A stretch of 64,000 bases of DNA from Streptomyces aureocirculatus (GTDB lineage: Bacteria > Actinomycetota > Actinomycetes > Streptomycetales > Streptomycetaceae), in contig NZ_JOAP01000012.1 of assembly GCF_000720475.1 (NCBI RefSeq), positions 1-64,000 of the forward strand, in the 5' to 3' direction. Shown here in pieces: positions 59,561-64,000 of the stretch. The position numbers and the translations under genes were made by a program. The notes under the pieces were generated by a model, which made no database searches, was not told the origin of the DNA, and saw nothing but the letters and a program-made list of their open reading frames with translations. The first letter of the stretch is position 1. Each line of letters begins with the position of its first letter.

Positions 59561-61885
59561 ATGAACCTCGCCACAATCGAGCGAATGGTTCGAGACGGAG
59601 ATCTGAGTCTCGACGCGCTCAAATACCTCATTGACTGCCGCGGCGAGTGCGAATGGCTAGATTTCAAGCAGCTCCTCCGGCTTGAGAGCGACTACGATGC
59701 CGCCGCTTTCGCCAAAGACGTGATCGCCATGAAAAATACAGGGGGTGGCTATCTCGTTATTGGCGTCCAGGACAAAACCTGGGTGCCAGTCGGCCTCAAT
59801 TCCGAACTCCCGTACGATGCGAAACTTCTCCGCGATAAGATCCGCCGGGCCACCGGACTAGAAATTTCGGTAGATATCGTCCAGCATCAGCTCCGCTACA
59901 CGGGAGAACCACGATGGTTTGCCGTGATCTTCGTGAGGGCGGCGGCAAAGAGGAGAAAGCGGCGCACACCTTCCCTCGTAAAACACGACTTTCAACCGAA
60001 AGAGTCATACGGTCTTCGTCGCGGGGATATCTACTTCCGTCGCGGCGATTCTACCGTGCGACTGGATAGCGCAGAGGAACTCGAGGAACTTCTTGACGAT
60101 CTAGAAGAACGAGCGGACCAGGATAGCCTCGAGCGTGAACAATCGAAGACTCCATTCGCCGTAGACACGGGGACCTACCGCCTCCTGGAGAAAGACTTCC
60201 AGTATTTTGTCGGACGCGAACAACTGCGGGAGCAGCTGATCTCGGCCGTCACGAAGGACCCCAGAATTTGGATCATCAACGTCCACGGCCCTGGCGGTGT
60301 CGGAAAATCCGCTCTTGCGACCTGGGCCGCCTATCATTTCTACGATCAAAGGGATTTTGAAGCGATCCTGCAGCTCACGGCGAAGGAGACCGTGCTGACA
60401 TCTGGAGGTATCTCCCGCTCTCAAACCAGGACACTATACTCCCTCGAAGGGCTTCTCGACCAGATTCTATTGCTTTTCGGCGAGGAACCACCAGCTGCCC
60501 TTGACGAAAAGAAGCACACCGTCCTGGAATGGCTCTCAGTGTGGCCTACTCTTATCGTCCTAGACAATCTCGAGACTGTCGACGATGGGAGAATTATCTC
60601 CTTCATTCAGGACCTGCCTCCGACTTCGCAAGCCAAGGTCATCATCACGAGCCGCCGCAAGACAGGCGGGTGGGAGTATCCCGTCACCGTCCCAGAACTG
60701 AACCACGAGGAGACTCGCGACTTCGTGGCGGTGAAGTCTGGAGAACTCAGGATCGACCTCCCGATTACAGAACGCCGGATTAGCGAAATCAACAAGGCGT
60801 GCGGGGGTCTACCATTGGCGATCCAATGGGCCCTGGGTCGCTACAAATTGCGCGGCGATCTCAATGACGCCCTAGGCGCGGTGCAAGGCGAAGATTCCCC
60901 GGTCCTGGAATTCAGCTTCCGTAACATCTGGGACGTATTGTCTGCGGACGCAAAACTTGTACTAAGCGTCATGTCCATCTTTGACACGCCGCCAGGGGAT
61001 CACCTACTCGCCCTCGCTGCCGAAATTCCCCGCGAACGGCTCGATTCAGCCCTGCATGAGCTGGAAGAGGCCACGCTGGTGAGCCGCCAAGTACATCCGG
61101 CCGATGGGCAGGCAACCTACAGCAGCCTGCCCATTACCCTCTCCTTCGCCGCAAACCAGCTAGCTCGCTTTAGCGGCTTGGAGACCGGCGCCCGACGTCG
61201 AGTCCAACAGTACACGCAACAAATGGAACTGAAGTCGTGGGAGGTAGAAAGGTTCGTTGGAGTATTCGAGCGTTACGGCATTCAAGCGGACAGCGAGAAG
61301 CGTGGGGTGATCCTCTGTCGACGAGGCGAGTCTGAAACGTTCTCTGGAAACATGGACGCAGCTGACGCGCTCTTCCAGCAGGCACGCGATGTCGCACCGA
61401 CCAGCGCCTACGTATTCGCAATGAGCGCAAGCTACGAGCTCGCACGCAACAGGATCGGTCAAGCCATAAAGTTTGCCGATGTCGCATGTGCGCGCGCGAG
61501 CCGTCTCACTGGCGGGCTCGCGTACAGCACAAAGGCGAGGGTGTGTGATGCCCAGCGAGATAAGTTCGGGCGCGTTCACGCCTTGCGGCGCGCTGTGGAA
61601 TTCTCACCAGCAGACCTCGTACTGCTTCACCAGCTTGGCGTTGCCCTGAGCCGCGCCGGGGAAACCAATGAAGCAATCGCAAAATTCACAGAGATCATCA
61701 CCGTGGAATCTGCACGAGATGTCCCGAGCGAAACCCTACTCATGGCCCTCAAAACGCGGATCATCAATTATCGACGAGCGGGGCTCACTCAGAGAGCGCA
61801 GGAAGATCTGGCTCTCGCGAAAGATCTTCTGGCCCGCCACCCTCATCTCAGCCCTCAGGCGCACCACATTGCGGAGCTGGAGTAA
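59561..61885 (+). CDS. AlbA_2-STAND NTPase-TPR protein, candidate defence protein
   Basis: A 774-residue protein. Residues about 15-160 match the Schlafen-type AlbA_2 domain (ECEWLDFKQLL, AMKNTGGGYLVIGVQD, RRGDIYFRRGDSTVRL). A STAND/NB-ARC-like NTPase follows: FVGREQLREQL near 216, Walker A GPGGVGKSA near 243-251, Walker B TLIVLDNLETV near 330, VIITSRR near 360 and GGLPLAIQWALG near 414. A winged-helix-like region comes next, and from about 570 to the end TPR-like helices. STAND proteins with a sensor repeat array and an N-terminal effector are typical bacterial immune receptors. The gene has many A/T-ending codons (for example 59728-59760), unlike its surroundings, which suggests recent transfer. 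Confidence 0.88.
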   Translation: MNLATIERMVRDGDLSLDALKYLIDCRGECEWLDFKQLLRLESDYDAAAFAKDVIAMKNTGGGYLVIGVQDKTWVPVGLNSELPYDAKLLRDKIRRATGLEISVDIVQHQLRYTGEPRWFAVIFVRAAAKRRKRRTPSLVKHDFQPKESYGLRRGDIYFRRGDSTVRLDSAEELEELLDDLEERADQDSLEREQSKTPFAVDTGTYRLLEKDFQYFVGREQLREQLISAVTKDPRIWIINVHGPGGVGKSALATWAAYHFYDQRDFEAILQLTAKETVLTSGGISRSQTRTLYSLEGLLDQILLLFGEEPPAALDEKKHTVLEWLSVWPTLIVLDNLETVDDGRIISFIQDLPPTSQAKVIITSRRKTGGWEYPVTVPELNHEETRDFVAVKSGELRIDLPITERRISEINKACGGLPLAIQWALGRYKLRGDLNDALGAVQGEDSPVLEFSFRNIWDVLSADAKLVLSVMSIFDTPPGDHLLALAAEIPRERLDSALHELEEATLVSRQVHPADGQATYSSLPITLSFAANQLARFSGLETGARRRVQQYTQQMELKSWEVERFVGVFERYGIQADSEKRGVILCRRGESETFSGNMDAADALFQQARDVAPTSAYVFAMSASYELARNRIGQAIKFADVACARASRLTGGLAYSTKARVCDAQRDKFGRVHALRRAVEFSPADLVLLHQLGVALSRAGETNEAIAKFTEIITVESARDVPSETLLMALKTRIINYRRAGLTQRAQEDLALAKDLLARHPHLSPQAHHIAELE

Positions 61886-61923
61886 TCCCGGCCTCTCGTG
61901 AGCTCCATCATGCGCACTTCCTG

Positions 61924-61989
61924 TGTGCCGCTACGGCACAACGAAGGCTGAACCCTGGACGGACTGTGCTCACCCCCAGCCGTCCAGGG
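61924..61989. terminator. Two hairpins between the STAND and NUDIX genes
   Basis: TGTGCCG (61924-61930) pairs with CGGCACA (61934-61940) around CTA. CCCTGGACGG (61953-61962) pairs with CCGTCCAGGG (61980-61989) and overlaps the NUDIX stop at 61970. The first lies 38 bases after the STAND stop and can end that transcript; the second can end the convergent one. Confidence 0.65.
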
Positions 61990-62500
61990 AGACTTCCACG
62001 TCATTGGTCAGGTAGTGGTGGAGGGCGCTGGCCGTGGTGTCAACGAAGGCTTCGGGGATGGCGTTGGCGTCGACCCAGCGGACCTGGGAGTGCTTGCGGG
62101 GTTCGCGGTTTTCGGGTTCGCCTGTCCAGTCGTGGGCGGCGAACACCACCGTGAGGAAGCCGTTGGGGGCTTCGACGCCCCAGGCGCCGTGGATGATGTG
62201 GGCGACCTTGAGGGACTCGGGCTTCACCGTGAGGCCGGTCTCCTCGTAGAGCTCACGGACCGCGGTTTCGGTGATGGGCTCGCCTGGCTCGCTCTTGCCG
62301 ACGGGGAGGTCCCACATTCCCTGGGCGAACTTGGCGTTCTCGCTGCGCTGGAGGAGGACGACGCGGTTGGTAGCCGTGTCGTGGACGATGACGGCGGCGA
62401 CCAGCAGGGTCATGGATTCGAGCGCAGGCTTGAGGGCCTTCGGCTGGTCGTCGGTCTGCTGGGCCACGGTGTTCCCTTCGTCGGGCGGGTTGTTGGGCAT
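61970..62500 (-). CDS. NUDIX hydrolase
   Basis: A 176-residue NUDIX protein with a hydrophilic N-terminal tail. The NUDIX box is GKSEPGEPITETAVRELYEE followed by TGL (about 88-110). Hydrophobic strands MTLLVAAVIVHDT and WGVEAPNGFLTVVFAAHDW flank it. An ATG at 62500 directly follows the upstream stop (TAACATG). A GTG at 62467 with GGGAA just before it is an equally good start and would give a shorter protein. Substrate unknown. It is co-transcribed with the regulator upstream. Confidence 0.88.
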   Translation of the reverse strand: MPNNPPDEGNTVAQQTDDQPKALKPALESMTLLVAAVIVHDTATNRVVLLQRSENAKFAQGMWDLPVGKSEPGEPITETAVRELYEETGLTVKPESLKVAHIIHGAWGVEAPNGFLTVVFAAHDWTGEPENREPRKHSQVRWVDANAIPEAFVDTTASALHHYLTNDVEVSLDGWG

Positions 62501-62501
62501 G

Positions 62502-63857
62502 TTAGGCGAGGGCCTCGCGGGCGCGGCGGGCGAGATCGGCGGCGCCGGGCACTTTGCGACGCTGGTAGACCGCGAGGGTGGAGCGGATCGAGGTGATCGC
62601 CTTGCGCGTGCGGTCGGAGGTCATGCCTTCCATGAGGACCAGGGCCTGAGTCCAGGCGGCGACGGCTTCGTCGGCGCGGGCCTGGGCGGCGAGGCTGTCG
62701 CCGAGGTCGGCGTGGGTGAGGGCGTGGACGCGCTTGTACTTCTCCGAGTCCCATCGGGTGAGGGCGTCTCGGTGCTGTTGCTCGGTGCCGATGTGGTCGG
62801 CGAGGTCGGTCAGGGTACGGGCGGTGTGGCTGGCCACGGTGCCGGCGGCAGGGCCGCTTACGCGTGAGTAGCTGGGCTGGGGACCGTCGTCTCGGAGGAG
62901 GGCGTCTTCGGCGGCGAGCAGGGCGCGTGCGGCCGACGGGTTCTCGTCGGTGGCGGCGTAGGCGCGGGCGTGGGTGATGTGGAGGAGCGCCTCGGTCTGG
63001 CCGTCGACGTGGCCGAGACCTGTGCGTAGGGCGCCTTCGACGAGGTCGACGCAGTGGTGGGGCTGTTTGAGGCTGAGGGCCTGGTGGGCGAGGGCGCGCA
63101 TCATCCAGGCGGCGTGGCCGTGGGGGTCGGCTTCGCAGGCGAGCTTGTAGCCGACCTGGTAGTAGCGCTGGGCGGCGCCTTCCTGGCCGAGGTCGTGGTG
63201 CTTCCAGCCTGCGAGGTAGGCGAGTTCGGCGACGGCTCCGAAGGCGGCTCGGCGTAACGCTTCGCTGGGGAAGCGTCCGCGGAGGATCGGGGCGGCGGTG
63301 TCGGCAAGGTAGGCGGTGACCGTGGTCAGGCCGTGCCCGCCGCCGAGGCGCTCGTCGGCCGCGCTGAAGGCGGCCGTGATCTGCCGTACGACGTCCACGT
63401 CCTCCGCGCCGACCACTGACGTGCCGGTGCGGGCGCGGAGCATGCGGGCGGTGGCCTCGTGGTCGTATCCGAGCGGCATGGCGACGCCGGCGGTAGTGAA
63501 GGCAGCGATGGCGAGGAAGCGGCGGCGCTCGACGTCGGCCCGGCCCAGGTCGGTGACCGCGAGGACGGGGTCGGATTCCGCCGGCTCTTCGGCATCACCG
63601 GTCTGGAGGCCGATCTCGACCTGGGTGATGATGCGTCCGGCTCGGCGGGACAGTGCCTCGGCCAGGTACTGGCCTACCCGGCCTGACGGTGCTCGGGTGC
63701 CGTTCACCCAGTGCGAGATGGCCGACTTGTTGGTCTGGAGGATCTCGCCGTTCTCGGCGGCGATGCGCCGCACGTCTCTGGCGAGAGCCTCGTAGGTGCA
63801 GTCGACCGCCTCAATGACGTCACGCAGACGGGAGTTGGGTTCTCTCTGCGCCGCCAC
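62502..63857 (-). CDS. XRE-type regulator with TPR-like C-terminal region
   Basis: A 451-residue protein. The N-terminal helix-turn-helix spans about 5-80 (TNKSAISHWVNGTRAPSGRV is the recognition region). A linker contains RRRFLAIAAFTTAGVAMP. The C-terminal 280 residues are TPR-like helical pairs (AAWMMRALAHQALSLKQPHH). This layout is common in Streptomyces regulators that bind a ligand or peptide through TPRs. The GTG at 63857 has GGAGG five bases upstream; a GTG at 63869 lies within that site and is less likely. It is followed directly by the NUDIX gene, which it may control. Confidence 0.86.
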   Translation of the reverse strand: MAAQREPNSRLRDVIEAVDCTYEALARDVRRIAAENGEILQTNKSAISHWVNGTRAPSGRVGQYLAEALSRRAGRIITQVEIGLQTGDAEEPAESDPVLAVTDLGRADVERRRFLAIAAFTTAGVAMPLGYDHEATARMLRARTGTSVVGAEDVDVVRQITAAFSAADERLGGGHGLTTVTAYLADTAAPILRGRFPSEALRRAAFGAVAELAYLAGWKHHDLGQEGAAQRYYQVGYKLACEADPHGHAAWMMRALAHQALSLKQPHHCVDLVEGALRTGLGHVDGQTEALLHITHARAYAATDENPSAARALLAAEDALLRDDGPQPSYSRVSGPAAGTVASHTARTLTDLADHIGTEQQHRDALTRWDSEKYKRVHALTHADLGDSLAAQARADEAVAAWTQALVLMEGMTSDRTRKAITSIRSTLAVYQRRKVPGAADLARRAREALA

Positions 63858-64000
63858 GATCGCCTCCACTCCGGAGCTGTAAACCGCGTATACCGCTTCA
63901 ACTGCCTTCCACCGTACCCACTGAGCGTGACCACCGGTTCACTTATCAGCAGCCGCCCGGAACGGCGCGACCGTGATCCAGGCTCCCCCTTGGTCCGGGC
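63858..64000. promoter_or_regulatory. Promoter region of the XRE/NUDIX operon
   Basis: The bases upstream of the regulator start contain an AT-richer stretch with GTAAACCGCGTATACCGC near 63880, whose GTATAC centre is palindromic. It is likely to hold the promoter and autoregulatory site. The window ends before the neighbouring gene. Confidence 0.35.

Overview
The window is high-GC actinobacterial DNA, almost certainly from a Streptomyces chromosome. GTG and TTG starts are common, AAGGAGG-type ribosome binding sites precede many genes, and most codons end in G or C. It carries the mycothiol gene mshB, a SpoIIE-type phosphatase with a partner anti-sigma-like kinase, and an order (mshB, S9 peptidase, oligopeptide transporters, typA, succinate dehydrogenase) that resembles, from memory, the mshB/bldK/typA neighbourhood of Streptomyces coelicolor. 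No rRNA, tRNA or CRISPR array was seen.

Layout. 0-2.1 kb: two tandem SirB1-like genes (+). 2.1-6.0 kb: a four-gene minus-strand operon (ABC ATPase, ABC permease, histidine kinase, LuxR-type regulator) in which every junction is a 4-base overlap. 6.2-6.8 kb: a RibD/DHFR-like reductase. 6.8-11.1 kb: a peptidoglycan-binding membrane protein, a DUF6113-like membrane protein, mshB and a small membrane protein (-). 11.3-13.5 kb: an S9 peptidase. 13.6-25.3 kb: two complete tandem oligopeptide ABC operons with identical gene order and identical 8-base overlaps. 25.8-30.4 kb: typA and a large peptide-binding lipoprotein. 31.1-35.2 kb: a succinate dehydrogenase/fumarate reductase operon (+). 35.3-39.6 kb: a secreted esterase, a TPM-domain protein and a PspA protein. 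39.6-43.9 kb: the PAS-GAF-SpoIIE-HATPase protein and a separate HATPase. 44.2-50.4 kb: MutT, a SPOR-like peptide, a GntR regulator, a subtilisin and a divergent marR/MFS pair. 50.4-53.2 kb: a membrane-anchored multicopper oxidase divergent from a second marR.

53.2-63.9 kb is accessory. It holds an SF1 helicase-PLD fusion with the architecture of the single-gene (type II) Mokosh defence protein, a VapBC-like toxin-antitoxin pair, an apparent attachment-site scar, a CPCC/HEAT gene pair, a broken DUF6000-like pseudogene, a 774-residue AlbA_2-STAND-TPR protein with atypical base composition, and a NUDIX hydrolase with an XRE/TPR regulator. The AlbA_2-STAND-TPR protein is the best candidate for an undescribed defence system, and the helicase-PLD protein is the best match to a described one.

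Most gene pairs that converge are separated by strong hairpins, and several regulator-controlled intergenic regions contain visible direct or inverted repeats that are candidate operators. Functions are inferred from motifs read by eye; no database search was possible.
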